A DNA stretch of 64,000 nucleotides from Promethearchaeia archaeon (GCA_029856045.1 JAHQWG010000025.1:62001-126000); one strand, 5' to 3'; shown: positions 16,820-27,093, counted from the stretch's first letter. Made by a program: numbers and translations. The notes: generated by a model not told the origin, from the letters alone.

Positions 16820-17275
16820 TTATTCCTTTTCGAAAGCTTTTTTTCCCAGATAAATAAATAGTTCTACAATTTCAAATGTAGTCAAAGGCTTTATTAAATT
16901 AGCCATATTGAGTCGTTCGTCCACTTGCGAAAAATCCGATGTTATTAACTTTTTAATATCTTCAACATAGTCGTCCATATCTAAAAATAATATCTCAATC
17001 TTATCTACCCCAGTTAATTCTGAAATCTCTTTATCTAAATGTTTTTCAATTTCATTCAAAAGACCTAATTTATATTTAACAGGTAAATCGCAATATTTTA
17101 TCAATCGATTCATTTCATCTATAACAATTTTCAGCGTTAAATGCCAATCGGCATTATCTTTATATTGAGGGATTAAAACTTCGGAAATTATCGTTTCATA
17201 GAGGTTTTTCGGCTCTTTAGCATCAAACTCCAATTCTGTGCCGGTCGATATTTTAACTTTCTTTTTTTCTGACAT
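16820..17275 (-). CDS. Conserved-looking small helical protein, function unknown
   Basis: An acidic, mostly helical protein of 151 residues that I do not recognise. It starts with a short beta hairpin (KVKISTGTELEFDAKEPKN), continues with helices (YKDNADWHLTLKIVIDEMN) and ends with TTFEIVELFIYLGKKAFEKE. There is no signal peptide, membrane segment or metal-binding motif. Codon use matches its neighbours and the ATG start is clear. It may be co-transcribed with the downstream reductase gene, 83 bases away. Confidence 0.5.
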   Translation of the reverse strand: MSEKKKVKISTGTELEFDAKEPKNLYETIISEVLIPQYKDNADWHLTLKIVIDEMNRLIKYCDLPVKYKLGLLNEIEKHLDKEISELTGVDKIEILFLDMDDYVEDIKKLITSDFSQVDERLNMANLIKPLTTFEIVELFIYLGKKAFEKE

Positions 17276-17426
17276 AATTCATTCTCAATTCTTTTATCTA
17301 TAATATTTTATTAAAACACTGAAATATTAAATTAGCTTCTACCTTTTTTATTTTTAGGATTTTATCCATTGAATATAATAATAATTATAATTTTAATAAG
17401 CTACTAAAAAAAGTTTTGGAAGTATC

Positions 17427-19250
17427 ATGCCGATTTATACTGGTGGAGAAATAATAGTTAAATATTTAATTAAAGAAAAGGTTCCATATGTAGTAGGGAT
17501 CCCTGGGCACGGAAATCTCGGCCTCGTTGATGCATTTTATAAGAATAGAGATTCTATAAAAGTAATTCAACCTAAACAAGAAAATTGTGCTGTTCACTTA
17601 GCAGTTGGATATTATAGAGTTACAGGGCAACCATTAGCTGTTTTTACTTCAATTGGTCCTGGAGCTATTAATACGGCAATTGGATTGGCTGACGCATATG
17701 TCGACTCTATGCCTGTTTTAGTAATAACTGGTGATACTCATGTACATATGAGGGGTAAAGGAGTACTTCAAGAAATTGAAAGAAAAAGAGATTCAGATTT
17801 TCCTCGTATATTAGAACCATTATGTAAGCGAACTTGGCAAGTTGCAAAAGTTAATCAACTCCCAACTATAATGCAACGTGCATTTAATCATATGCTAACT
17901 GGAAGAAGGGGTCCTGTCCATATCGATTTACCGATGGATGTTCAGTCAAATTCTATTGATTGCGAAATTCCCGAACCGTTGGAAAGACGATCTATGGGTA
18001 AATTATTAGGAGATCCAGATTTAATAGAAAAATCAATTGACTTAATCAAGACATCAAAACGTCCAGTAATACTACTTGGTGGTGGCGCCGTTATGTCAGG
18101 TGCGTTTAAAGAAATAAAAACTCTTGCAGAAAAAATTGGAGCAGCCGTAATTACAACTATGATGGGAAAGAGTGCATTTCCAAATGATCATTCATTATTC
18201 GCATGGCATACTGGTTCTAAAGGAACTACTTGTGGATTAGAGTTAAGCTCTAAATCTGATATTTTGATAGCAATTGGCTGTAGATTTGCAGACCAAACTG
18301 CATCATCATATAAACAGGGCGTTAGTTTCAGCATTCCTCCAACTAAATTAATTCAAATAGACATAGATCCTTCAGAAATCGGTAAAAATTATCCGGTATC
18401 GGTAGGAATCGTAGGAGATGCCAAAGCAGTTATAAAACAATTACTGGATAAATTAAATAAACAAAATTATGGAGTAGATTATAAAAATACTTCATATTAT
18501 AGTGAGATTCAGTCTTTAAAAGACAAGTGGTTTAGGTTTTTAGATGATTTTCGAGATGATTCAAAAGTTCCTGTAATGATTTCAACCGCTTTAAAAGAAA
18601 TTCGAAAATTTTTCAAGAGAGATGCAATAATAATAACCAGTTCAGGAAATGTGCAAGCCCAAATGTTACAAGAACTCCCATTCTATGAACCTAAAACTTG
18701 CATAACAGCAGGTGGATTTTCGACGATGGGTTATACATTACCAGCAGCAATCGGTGCAAAATTAGGTGTTAATGATTTAGGAAAGTCAGAAACAGAAGTC
18801 GTTGGACTCGTAGGAGATGGTGATTTTATGATGAGCATGCAAGAATTATCAACTGTTGCTCAATTAAAACTAACTAATTTCTTCATAATAATCTTTAATA
18901 ACATGGGATGGATTGCAATAAAGGATTTACAACAAGTAGCCTACGAAGAGGAAAGAGCTTGGGCTAATGATTTCTATGATACTGATGGAAAAATTTATAC
19001 TCCGAATTTTGCAAATGTAGCGAAAGCATTCGGTTGTTATGGTGAGAGGATATCTAAAAAAGAAGAAATAATACCCACGTTAAATAAAGCCGCAGAATCA
19101 GGAAAGCCCGCTGTAATCGAGATAATGGTGAATCGTGAATTTCCATATTCTGGCTCACCTGCAGTTGGTTGGTGGGACGTACCTAAGCCAACATATCTTA
19201 AAGAACAACGTAGAAAATATGAAGAAGAGATTAAAGAAGAAAAATTATAA
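17427..19250 (+). CDS. Thiamine diphosphate-dependent enzyme, acetolactate synthase-like
   Basis: A protein of 607 residues with the three-domain layout of the IlvB family. The catalytic glutamate is in VIQPKQENCAVHLAVGYY near residue 52, the ThDP/Mg motif runs from LVGDGDFMMSMQEL to FNNMGW (about residues 463-494), and the central FAD-like domain has LLGGGAVMSG. The C-terminal SPAVGWWDVPKP segment is not typical of true acetolactate synthases. The product could be a carboligase or a decarboxylase/lyase on a 2-oxo acid, including glyoxylate carboligase-, IolD- or Xsc-like activities. The neighbouring IlvD-type dehydratase could suggest branched-chain amino acid synthesis, but no regulatory subunit or IlvC is seen and the wider island looks catabolic. 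Confidence 0.7.
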   Translation: MPIYTGGEIIVKYLIKEKVPYVVGIPGHGNLGLVDAFYKNRDSIKVIQPKQENCAVHLAVGYYRVTGQPLAVFTSIGPGAINTAIGLADAYVDSMPVLVITGDTHVHMRGKGVLQEIERKRDSDFPRILEPLCKRTWQVAKVNQLPTIMQRAFNHMLTGRRGPVHIDLPMDVQSNSIDCEIPEPLERRSMGKLLGDPDLIEKSIDLIKTSKRPVILLGGGAVMSGAFKEIKTLAEKIGAAVITTMMGKSAFPNDHSLFAWHTGSKGTTCGLELSSKSDILIAIGCRFADQTASSYKQGVSFSIPPTKLIQIDIDPSEIGKNYPVSVGIVGDAKAVIKQLLDKLNKQNYGVDYKNTSYYSEIQSLKDKWFRFLDDFRDDSKVPVMISTALKEIRKFFKRDAIIITSSGNVQAQMLQELPFYEPKTCITAGGFSTMGYTLPAAIGAKLGVNDLGKSETEVVGLVGDGDFMMSMQELSTVAQLKLTNFFIIIFNNMGWIAIKDLQQVAYEEERAWANDFYDTDGKIYTPNFANVAKAFGCYGERISKKEEIIPTLNKAAESGKPAVIEIMVNREFPYSGSPAVGWWDVPKPTYLKEQRRKYEEEIKEEKL

Positions 19251-19300
19251 ATATGAATTAAAAATAGTATGGTAAGCTTCCGCCGGTTATAGGTAATATA

Positions 19301-20713
19301 TTATTCATTAACCTTCATTTTCTTTTTTCTTTGTATCTCAGAAATCCAATCATCGATTTTTTTTATCAATTCCCGTTTTTCTTTTAACCCTAACCCTAGG
19401 TTTGCCTCCTTACGTTGATAAATGTTTGCATATTTGCTCATCTCCCACATATAATCCGATTGTAATAAAATTTTCCTAAGATTGTCCCGAGCTAGTTCAA
19501 ATGCTTTCCCGATAGATTGCATTTCAAAATCTTCTTCAATAATTTTTTTCAAGTATAAAAGAATTTCCACAATATCACCTTTTGGCGGCTGGGGAAGCGG
19601 CTTACTTTCAACCTCGCGGCTTTTCATAAGCCTTAATTCAAATTTTTCCTCTTCTTCTTTAGGTTCATCGATTTTGGGTATTTCAATTTTATCCATATCG
19701 GAAGGTTGCATGAATTCCATATGACGCTTCTTATATTCATCTGCTAGATCCAATTTTTCCTTATCATTTCTCTTGAATTGATTTGGCCATTCAATAAAAG
19801 AATCCTGGCGGTTCTCTGCAGAGAAAAATATTGATTCTTTTTGCATCTTTTTTACGATAGTTTTATCTCTATCTTTAAAAAGTTGTGGAGTTCTTGATAT
19901 CAATACTTTTGAAGCATTTTCAAGTATTGAGGATAATAAAATAGGATCATATTCGAGATTGGAATAAATTTTCTTCAAATCTAAGATAACTTCTCTAATT
20001 TTAAGGATTTCTAAGGGGGAAAAATTGTCTTTTAAGAGTTCATCTGCTCCGAAAATAATATCATCTATTCCTGCTCTTGCATTAATATAATTGCGTACTT
20101 TATTTTCATTCATTTTTTTTGATACCAAGATTTTATTGTAAAAATCCAAGTGTGTACTTAAGAGTAAATGACCATCTATATCCAATAGATACGTATCTGG
20201 TTTATGGATTTCATCCATCATATCCAAAATAATATCCTTATTTGGTATAAATACATTTCTCATTAGAGTTCCCTTAATAAATGTTTTCTGGGTATCAGAT
20301 TTGTTAGATAAGTCAATTGGGACTTTGATTACCTTTTCACTTATAATTACATCGCGATCACTCTCTAATGTAATGTTTTTCGAGGTCGCCATATGATCAT
20401 AAACAAAATCCGATAAAATTAAACCAGTCAGTTGTTTTTTATCAAGAATATACTTACCATGTTGAAGTTCAAATTTTGTGTAATAATATCCCAAACCAAA
20501 TAGAAAATGAAGCGTTCCTTTTTCAATTGTAATTGAACTTTCAATTCCGCTTAAAAAGACCAAAAAATCAGAATGGATTTTCGAGATATCTTGACTTACA
20601 TATTTACCCAATGTAGGATAACCTAATAAATCTCCCCAGCTAGGAATAATAAAGAGCATATTATTGGTAATTAACTTATCTTGCATGATTTCACTACGCG
20701 AGTTGGATTCCAC
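19301..20713 (-). CDS. Unknown cytoplasmic protein with helical C-terminal domain
   Basis: A 470-residue protein I do not recognise. Residues 15-240 look globular and alpha/beta (NNMLFIIPSWGDLLGYPTLG, TLHFLFGLGYYYTKFEL). Residues 240-300 are helical, residues 310-380 are a charged linker with Pro/Glu/Lys (EIPKIDEPKEEEEKFELR), and residues 385-470 are a helical bundle (IVEILLYLKKIIEEDFEM, ELIKKIDDWISEIQRKKKMK). There is no signal peptide or membrane helix. It is a single gene between the ThDP enzyme and the dehydratase and is convergent with the former. The multi-domain plan with a flexible acidic linker suggests a scaffold or regulatory protein (inference). Confidence 0.45.
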   Translation of the reverse strand: MESNSRSEIMQDKLITNNMLFIIPSWGDLLGYPTLGKYVSQDISKIHSDFLVFLSGIESSITIEKGTLHFLFGLGYYYTKFELQHGKYILDKKQLTGLILSDFVYDHMATSKNITLESDRDVIISEKVIKVPIDLSNKSDTQKTFIKGTLMRNVFIPNKDIILDMMDEIHKPDTYLLDIDGHLLLSTHLDFYNKILVSKKMNENKVRNYINARAGIDDIIFGADELLKDNFSPLEILKIREVILDLKKIYSNLEYDPILLSSILENASKVLISRTPQLFKDRDKTIVKKMQKESIFFSAENRQDSFIEWPNQFKRNDKEKLDLADEYKKRHMEFMQPSDMDKIEIPKIDEPKEEEEKFELRLMKSREVESKPLPQPPKGDIVEILLYLKKIIEEDFEMQSIGKAFELARDNLRKILLQSDYMWEMSKYANIYQRKEANLGLGLKEKRELIKKIDDWISEIQRKKKMKVNE

Positions 20714-20927
20714 TTTTTAATTCAACTTTTGAATTAAAACATTTATTTCAAAAAGTTCAAATTAAATTATTTTTTAGTGTTTTTAAGCTTTATAGTTGCT
20801 TTGAAATTAAATTTTTATTTTGATCATAAAATTGAGTTTGCGCATATCCCAGAGTTAAGTTTATATCATTTTTTTTAGTTTTTCTTCAAATTAGAATTAG
20901 ATAAGTATAAGTTATAAAAATTTAAAT

Positions 20928-22598
20928 TTAAATTTTATAAATGGCACCGTATTTTGCGGAGGAAACGATTTTAGAATAGATACTTAAATATCCAAAATCT
21001 ATTTTTTGTTTAGGTTGCTTCCATTGACCGAGCCTTTCTTTTATCTCATCATCAGATAATCTTATTTCCAATCTTCTATTAGGAATATCAATATTAATTA
21101 AATCACCATCTTGTACAATAGCAATAGGTCCGCCTTCATATGCTTCAGGACATACATGACCTATGCACGGTCCGCGCGTAGCACCGGAATACCTACCATC
21201 GGTAATCATTGCGACTGATTTGTCTAATCCCATTCCAACAAGAATTGCAGCTGGAATAGATAATTCTCGCATTCCCGGAGAACCTTTCGGACCCTCATAT
21301 CGAATTATTAAAACATCCCCTTGTTCAATTTTTTTAGAAAATAAAGCATCTCTTAAATCTTCTTCGCATTCAAATACTTTAGCTGGACCTTTATGTTGGA
21401 GCATTTCAGGATTTACAGCACTTATTTTTACTACTGCTCCTTCGGGTGCTAAATTTCCCTTTAGTATCGCAATCCCTCCTTCGTTTGCGAGTGGGTTTTC
21501 TAATTGTCTAATAATTTCGTTTTCAATAATTTTTACTTGTTCTAAAGATTCTTTAAATATTAGATTCAAAATATTTTTTGTATTGAGATTTAATTTGGGA
21601 GTCAATTTTTTCATTAGTGACATAACACCTCCAGCCTTATGAAAATCTGTAATGTTATAATTTGAAGCTGGTTTAAATTTCGCTAAAAGAGGAACTGATC
21701 TGCTTAAGGTTTCAAAATCATCATGAGTTAATTTCCCTCCAATCTCATGCGATAAAGCACACATATGCAAGATCATATTGGTTGAGCCGCCAAATGATAG
21801 AGCAACCTTACATGCATTCCTAATTGATTCATCATTTATTAAATCCCGTGCAATAATCCCATTTTTTATTAAGTCCATTACACACCGACCAGCTTTAATA
21901 GCGATTTTAAATTGCTCAGGCTCATTTGCAGTAATCGTAGCGGTTCCAGGCAAAGATAAGCCTAATGCTTCAACAATACAAGCCATCGTAATGGCAGTTC
22001 CCATCATATTGCATGTGCCGGAGGTATAACATGTCTCTTGGGTTATCATATCTAATTGCTTTTCTGTAATTTTTCCAACATTATACATTCCAATTGCCTC
22101 TTTTATATCACATGTTACAAAAGTTTGGCCCTTGAAAAAGCCCTCTGTAAAAGTTCGAGGTTTCATTACCCCACCCGTTAAAAATGCGGTTGGAATATTA
22201 CATCTTGCAGCAGCCATCAACATTCCTGGAATAATTTTATCACAGGAGCATATCATTACCATTCCATCAAAATTATGAGCTTTTATAACGCATTCAACTG
22301 AAGAGGCAATAAGTTCTCGAGATGGTAGAATATATTTTGAGAAATTCCCGCTGTTGGCAATACCATCACATGGAGCAATTGTATTAATTTCCATGGGAGT
22401 GCCGCCTGCATCTGCAACTCCCATTTTAACATAATTACTAAGTTCTCTTAAATGAATATGACCAGGATTTATTTCAGTCCATGAATTAACTATTGCTACT
22501 CTAGGTTTTTCAAGATCTTCATCTGAATACCCACATGCATGATATAATGCTTTCTCATACACTCTTGATACATCTATTTTTGCTCTATCTTTACTCAT
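20928..22598 (-). CDS. IlvD/Edd-family dehydratase (dihydroxy-acid or sugar-acid dehydratase)
   Basis: A protein of 556 residues from ATG 22598. The TTG three codons earlier lies in a TTGATAAAAATG context where TGAT looks like a Shine-Dalgarno element. Family motifs are present: [30 protein letters not shown], the cluster cysteine in [16 protein letters not shown] and another in [11 protein letters not shown], and the C-terminal [20 protein letters not shown]. The position that is a third cluster cysteine in [2Fe-2S] members is glycine here (INPGH), as in the E. coli IlvD type. The enzyme removes water from 2,3-dihydroxy acids. It may be IlvD (valine/isoleucine synthesis) or a sugar-acid dehydratase; the divergent Gfo/Idh/MocA gene and the UxaA-type genes favour a catabolic role. 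Confidence 0.8.
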   Translation of the reverse strand: MSKDRAKIDVSRVYEKALYHACGYSDEDLEKPRVAIVNSWTEINPGHIHLRELSNYVKMGVADAGGTPMEINTIAPCDGIANSGNFSKYILPSRELIASSVECVIKAHNFDGMVMICSCDKIIPGMLMAAARCNIPTAFLTGGVMKPRTFTEGFFKGQTFVTCDIKEAIGMYNVGKITEKQLDMITQETCYTSGTCNMMGTAITMACIVEALGLSLPGTATITANEPEQFKIAIKAGRCVMDLIKNGIIARDLINDESIRNACKVALSFGGSTNMILHMCALSHEIGGKLTHDDFETLSRSVPLLAKFKPASNYNITDFHKAGGVMSLMKKLTPKLNLNTKNILNLIFKESLEQVKIIENEIIRQLENPLANEGGIAILKGNLAPEGAVVKISAVNPEMLQHKGPAKVFECEEDLRDALFSKKIEQGDVLIIRYEGPKGSPGMRELSIPAAILVGMGLDKSVAMITDGRYSGATRGPCIGHVCPEAYEGGPIAIVQDGDLINIDIPNRRLEIRLSDDEIKERLGQWKQPKQKIDFGYLSIYSKIVSSAKYGAIYKI

Positions 22599-22709
22599 TT
22601 TTATCAATTTAGAGAATTTTTAAATTAAAAAAAAAATTATTCATAAATATTTTAGAATCATTAAAATTAAAATATTATATAATAATTACAATAACTTTAA
22701 GGTTTTATT

Positions 22710-23834
22710 ATGGAAAGGTTAAAAGTTGGAATTATTGGTTGTGGTATGATTTTTGATTTAAATATTCTTGGCTATTTGGATAATGATGATGTAGAAATTA
22801 TATGTCTTTGTGATCGAAGGCAACGGAGAATAAAAGAAAAAATTACTAAATTCAATATTAACCCAGATATAAAGATATATAAAGATTATAAAGATATGCT
22901 CGATTCTGAAAACATCGACATATTAGAAATATTATTACCTCATAATTTGCATTGTGATGTTACCCTTTATGCAGCTAAAAGAAAAATAAAAGGTATAAGT
23001 GTTCAAAAACCAATGGCAACAACAATATCAGAATGTGATAAAATGATCAAATCTTGTAAAGATAATAACGTCAAACTAAAGATTTTTGAGAATTTCACGT
23101 TCTATCCCCCAATTTTACGCGCAAAACAACTATTAAAAGAAGGGATAATTGGGGAATTAAATTCATTTCATATAAAAACTATTGAAGCATCAAGTGGAGG
23201 ATGGAATATTCCAAAGAGCACACTGAATTGGAGACTTGCCCCAGATAGTTGTGGTGGAGGATTGGAATGCGGATCTCCGTTCATTTTTGATGATGGATAT
23301 CATAAATTTTGGCTTGCATTACATTTAATTGATGAAAAAATTGAAAAAGTTTTTGCCTGGGTAGATAGATACAATAATTTGGATATCCCAGCGTATATGA
23401 TGTGGAAATATCGTTCTCCAAAAGGTTCAAATCTTAATATGCCCCATTATGGTACCTTGGAATTTAATTTTTCTCCCGAAATGTTATTACCAAGCCCTTA
23501 TTATGCTTGTGATGAATTTATTTCAATTATAGGATCTAAAGGAATAATGTGGATCAACCAAGCAACTTCTGGAGGGAATATAATGTCAAAATCCGAAGTT
23601 TTTCCGGCGATTGTAATATTCCGAGATGGGAAAATTGAAACGATTTCAGATATGGAAAGAGATTGGAAATATGGATTCATTAATTCTACTAAACACTTTA
23701 TTGAAGTTATTAAAAATGATGGGATTCCCTTATTAACGGGCGAAGAGGGGAAATATTGTACTCAATTTGCTTTAGCCGCATTAAAATCTTCAATGGCTGG
23801 AAAAGAAATTTGTCCAGATGAAATTACTGAATAA
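22710..23834 (+). CDS. Gfo/Idh/MocA-family oxidoreductase
   Basis: A protein of 374 residues. The N-terminal NAD(P)-binding fold starts KVGIIGCGMIFDLNILGYL and has the variant GISVQKPMATT in place of the usual EKP motif. The C-terminal alpha/beta domain begins with FHIKTIEASSGG and carries a segment (GGLECGSPFIFDDGYHKFWL) with the substrate-binding histidine region of the family. Members oxidise sugars, inositols or sugar acids, or reduce related ketones. It is transcribed divergently from the IlvD/Edd gene. The Glu-to-Gln change in the EKP motif is unusual, because this lysine-containing motif helps catalysis; the lysine itself is kept. Confidence 0.8.
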   Translation: MERLKVGIIGCGMIFDLNILGYLDNDDVEIICLCDRRQRRIKEKITKFNINPDIKIYKDYKDMLDSENIDILEILLPHNLHCDVTLYAAKRKIKGISVQKPMATTISECDKMIKSCKDNNVKLKIFENFTFYPPILRAKQLLKEGIIGELNSFHIKTIEASSGGWNIPKSTLNWRLAPDSCGGGLECGSPFIFDDGYHKFWLALHLIDEKIEKVFAWVDRYNNLDIPAYMMWKYRSPKGSNLNMPHYGTLEFNFSPEMLLPSPYYACDEFISIIGSKGIMWINQATSGGNIMSKSEVFPAIVIFRDGKIETISDMERDWKYGFINSTKHFIEVIKNDGIPLLTGEEGKYCTQFALAALKSSMAGKEICPDEITE

Positions 23835-23901
23835 TTATGTAAATCTTATCATTGTACTTATTTAAAAAATAAAATTTTTGAAATTTACAAAATATTATTA
23901 A

Positions 23902-25086
23902 TTATTCTAAAGAAAATGGAAAAGTTCCACGAACTCTCCATATTGCTATATCATTAAAACCTAATTTTTCAGCTTGTGTCTTCTCTCCATTACAAATATC
24001 TTTTAACTTTTGCCATAAAAATGCCGATACATCTTCAATTTTTTTATTTTCTGTTATAATTTTACTGGCATCTACATCAATATTACATCCCATCCAATCA
24101 CAAGTTTTTGGGTTTCCACAGATCTTTATAACCGGCGATATTAAGTTACCCACAGGGCTGCCTCTTCCAGTTGTCATTATTATTACCTGAGCACCTGCAG
24201 CTGCCAATCCCGTCATAGATTCCACATCTAATCCGGGTTCTATCATTAACCATAATCCCTTTCCTTTTGGTTTTTCAGAATAATTTAAGATCCCTTGAAT
24301 AGATGCTTTTCCTGCCTTTGCAATCGTTCCCAACGATTTCTCTTCTATTGTACTTAGACCACCTTGAATATTACCTGGTGTGGGCTGTATTCCTCTGAAA
24401 TCGATACCTAATTTCATAATATTTTCTAAAAAATTTTCCAAAATAGATTTTATTTTCTCTGCAACTTCTTCATTATTCGCGCGTTTCATCAATAAATGTT
24501 CGGTCCCGATCCATTCAGTAAATTCTGGAAGTATCGAGGTGCCTCCTAATTTAACGATTTTATCTGATATAATTCCAACGGCTGGATTTGCTGTGATCCC
24601 TGATATCGAGTCAGACCCTCCGCATTCTAAACCTAAAACTAGATTTGAAAAATCAAACGGCTCTCGTTTAATCTCATTAGCTTCAGCTGTCATTTTTTTT
24701 CCAACTTTTATTCCTTTTTCGATGGCGGCAATTGTTCCACCTTTTATATCTTGAACATTAAAGAATTCAACTGGTTTCTTAGACCTTTTAATCTGATTTG
24801 CCAATAACTTGCTGGTAAGATTTTCACAACCTAATCCTATTATAACAACTCCATAAATATTAGGATTACTGGCAAGACCAACTAATGTACGAATAGTATA
24901 TGTTAAATCTGGACCAAATTGACCACAACCAAGAGGATGAGTAATTGCTATGGAATTTTCTAATTTGTTTGAAATTTGTTGCGCAACATTATTAACACAA
25001 ACTACAGAAGAAAGAATAGCTATTTTATTGCGAATTCCAACCAAACCTTTTGCCCGTTGATACCCTAAAAATTCATCGTTCATCAT
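23902..25086 (-). CDS. UxaA-family lyase, large subunit (altronate dehydratase / sulfolactate sulfo-lyase type)
   Basis: A protein of 394 residues corresponding to the catalytic C-terminal part of altronate dehydratase and to SuyB of (2R)-sulfolactate sulfo-lyase. Visible family features are THPLGCGQFGPDL near residue 50, IIGLGCENL, LGLECGGSDSISGITANPAVG near residue 155, and the CGNPKTCDWMGCNIDVD region near residue 325, with several conserved cysteines. These enzymes remove water or sulfite from a 2-hydroxy acid. The split arrangement with a 92-residue SAF subunit resembles SuyAB and many archaeal UxaA pairs. Its ATG overlaps the small-subunit stop by 4 bases, so the two are translationally coupled. 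The substrate is undecided. Confidence 0.75.
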   Translation of the reverse strand: MMNDEFLGYQRAKGLVGIRNKIAILSSVVCVNNVAQQISNKLENSIAITHPLGCGQFGPDLTYTIRTLVGLASNPNIYGVVIIGLGCENLTSKLLANQIKRSKKPVEFFNVQDIKGGTIAAIEKGIKVGKKMTAEANEIKREPFDFSNLVLGLECGGSDSISGITANPAVGIISDKIVKLGGTSILPEFTEWIGTEHLLMKRANNEEVAEKIKSILENFLENIMKLGIDFRGIQPTPGNIQGGLSTIEEKSLGTIAKAGKASIQGILNYSEKPKGKGLWLMIEPGLDVESMTGLAAAGAQVIIMTTGRGSPVGNLISPVIKICGNPKTCDWMGCNIDVDASKIITENKKIEDVSAFLWQKLKDICNGEKTQAEKLGFNDIAIWRVRGTFPFSLE

Positions 25087-25358
25087 TTTGTCTCCTCTAA
25101 ATAATGACTTTGAATATTATGAATATGAACCCAATCTCCAGCTTTTATATCTTTAATTGCAATACCAATAATTTCGCCATATTTTACTACATGATTACCC
25201 TTATTTATATTTTTTAAAGCAAACTTATGACCAAAAGGTATATCTTGTTTGATTTTAATTAAATTATCGTTTATATCAAATTCTTCATCTTGAGGAATAT
25301 TATCTAAGGATGTGGCGCAATTATCTTCAATATTCATAATAATGTATTTATTTTTCAT
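25083..25358 (-). CDS. UxaA-family lyase, small SAF-domain subunit
   Basis: A protein of 91 residues with a SAF domain, matching the N-terminal domain of altronate dehydratase or SuyA. The region IKIKQDIPFGHKFALKNINKG followed by YGEIIGIAIKDIKAGDWVH is the typical pattern. The inner ATG at 25358 is chosen over the ATG at 25367 because the TGAT between them looks like a ribosome-binding element. It overlaps the large-subunit gene by 4 bases. SAF domains bind the acidic substrate near the metal site. Confidence 0.75.
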   Translation of the reverse strand: MKNKYIIMNIEDNCATSLDNIPQDEEFDINDNLIKIKQDIPFGHKFALKNINKGNHVVKYGEIIGIAIKDIKAGDWVHIHNIQSHYLEETK

Positions 25359-25448
25359 TTTAATCATATTTTTTATTATTAATGTAGACTTGTAAGTTTA
25401 AAAAAATAAACTACTTCAAAAATAAGAAAAAAATAATATAAATTAAGT

Positions 25449-25826
25449 TTAAATTGTTGCTATTGCATCTATTTCAATTAACATACTTTCCAAGGGCAAA
25501 TTTGAAACTTCTATAGTGGTTCTTGCCGGAAACTTTTCATCTACTCCATTTGATTCAAAAAAGCTTTTATAAGCGCTGTTCATACTTTTAAAGTTTCCCA
25601 TATTTTTCAAATATACAGTGACTTTAACAATATTTGAAACATGGGCACCTGCTGCCTCTAAAATTGTTTTTACTTTTTCAAAACCAGTCGTTGTTTGTTC
25701 AGTAATATCAGTTGTTCCGGGAGCTGCTCCTTGTCCTGATACAAATATCAAATTACCCACCTTTATAGCATGACTATATGGTCCAACTTTAGGAGTTCCC
25801 GCATCAATAACTTCTTTTTCTACCAT
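25449..25826 (-). CDS. ridA: RidA/YjgF-family enamine/imine deaminase
   Basis: A protein of 125 residues that reads as a complete RidA: GTPKVGPYSHAIKVGNLIFVSGQ at the N-terminus, the substrate-binding arginine in FPARTTIEVSNLP and the terminal MLIEIDAIATI. RidA hydrolyses reactive 2-aminoacrylate and similar enamines released by PLP enzymes. This fits the D-threonine aldolase-like PLP gene that ends 10 bases before the start used here. ATG 25826 is preferred over the GTG at 25835, because that GTG forms part of a GTGAT ribosome-binding element. Confidence 0.85.
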   Translation of the reverse strand: MVEKEVIDAGTPKVGPYSHAIKVGNLIFVSGQGAAPGTTDITEQTTTGFEKVKTILEAAGAHVSNIVKVTVYLKNMGNFKSMNSAYKSFFESNGVDEKFPARTTIEVSNLPLESMLIEIDAIATI

Positions 25827-25836
25827 TTTTATCACT

Positions 25837-26916
25837 TTAATAATTTTTTCCTCGAGCTGATATTTCCCATTTATCTATTAATTTATCATCCTTTATAACA
25901 TTAAAAAAGTCATATAAATTTACAGTTGGACATACATGACCGGGGATTAGTTCTACCTTTTGACCAATTTCAAAAGAGTCATCTTTACCTGCTCTAAATT
26001 GACCATGCTCTTCAGTCAATAAGGTCATTTTTGATTTAGGATACTCTTTAAAAATAGGTTTTCCATCTGCAGTTGAACATGCTTTTGAACCCATATCTAA
26101 TGTAAAATTTCTTTTTCCAGTTTGATTATTAATAGTCGCTAAAATAGTAAGAGCAATCTCAAAGTTAGGAACGCATTTACTCATATGCTCATCAAAAAAA
26201 GGATACGTTCCAGGTTGAATTTCTGTTATACCGGGATATTTTCCCGCAATCATATATGTTCCAGATCCAGATGTAGTTATATATTCAATTTCAAAACCAT
26301 TTTCATTCAATAAATCTCGAGTATCAACTAACATCTTCATGCATAACTCTGTCTGTTGTTTTTTATACCCAAAATCTGTTAAATATGTTAAATGTCCTTC
26401 ATAACCCATAAACCCTACAAGCTCAAGATTAGGTAATTCTTTTATAAATTTAGCCAACTTTAATACTGACTTTCCGGGTTTAACTCCAGTTCTTCCTAGA
26501 CCTACATCAATATCAATCAAAACTTCCAATTTAACATTTACCTTATTAGCCAATTTACTTAAATCATTTATATTTTTCTTTGAATCAACACAAACCCTTA
26601 CTAAATTTTTCTTATTAATTTCTATCAGTCGTATCATCTTATTAATTTCTACAACTTCATTAGCAATTAAAATATCATTAAATCCTTTTTCTGTAAATAC
26701 CTCTGCTTCCCCAATCGTTGCGACACATATGCCACAAGCACCCGCTTCCAATTGCATTTGACCAATCTTGGGACATTTATGGGTTTTTATATGTGGTCGA
26801 AGATTAACTTTATTTTCCTTAGCAAAATTTGCCATAGTTTCAATATTTTTTACTAATTTATTATAATCAATCACTAATGCTGGAGTAGATACATTTTCAA
26901 GCCAACCTAATCCCAT
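25837..26916 (-). CDS. D-threonine aldolase/D-serine dehydratase-like PLP enzyme (DSD1 family)
   Basis: A protein of 359 residues with the alanine-racemase-like barrel. The start STPALVIDYNKLVKNI leads to the PLP-lysine motif NLRPHIKTHKCPKIG near residue 45, and the metal-binding PGHVCPTVNLYDFF lies near the C-terminus. Family members cleave D-threonine to glycine and acetaldehyde, or deaminate D-serine or 3-hydroxyaspartate. ATG 26916 is chosen over the GTG at 26928 because a TATA box about 22 bases upstream points to it. It is the first gene of a minus-strand operon with RidA and the UxaA-type pair, suggesting catabolism of a hydroxy amino acid (inference). Confidence 0.8.
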   Translation of the reverse strand: MGLGWLENVSTPALVIDYNKLVKNIETMANFAKENKVNLRPHIKTHKCPKIGQMQLEAGACGICVATIGEAEVFTEKGFNDILIANEVVEINKMIRLIEINKKNLVRVCVDSKKNINDLSKLANKVNVKLEVLIDIDVGLGRTGVKPGKSVLKLAKFIKELPNLELVGFMGYEGHLTYLTDFGYKKQQTELCMKMLVDTRDLLNENGFEIEYITTSGSGTYMIAGKYPGITEIQPGTYPFFDEHMSKCVPNFEIALTILATINNQTGKRNFTLDMGSKACSTADGKPIFKEYPKSKMTLLTEEHGQFRAGKDDSFEIGQKVELIPGHVCPTVNLYDFFNVIKDDKLIDKWEISARGKNY

Positions 26917-26932
26917 AATCAAATCCACTTCA

Positions 26933-26943
26933 AATATTTAAAT
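26933..26943 (-). promoter_or_regulatory. TATA box of the PLP enzyme/RidA/UxaA operon
   Basis: On the minus strand this reads TTTAAATATTT. It is centred 22 bases before ATG 26916, implying a nearly leaderless transcript, and is too close to GTG 26928 for that codon to be the start. Confidence 0.5.
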
Positions 26944-27093
26944 ATTATGCATAATAAATGGTTTTTAAAATTAAAGATTTTGAAATTTTATTGAATCCTT
27001 TTTTCGCATTTTAATTTTTATTAAATTTAACAAAATTTAATTGGATTTTTTAATTCTTTTCTTTATCATTGTTGAGGCATATTTATCAGAAAA

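Noticed and set aside
21163..21642. Plus-strand ORF of 159 codons opposite the IlvD/Edd gene
   Set aside because: The opposite strand encodes a clear dehydratase through this whole stretch; the ORF is an antisense shadow.
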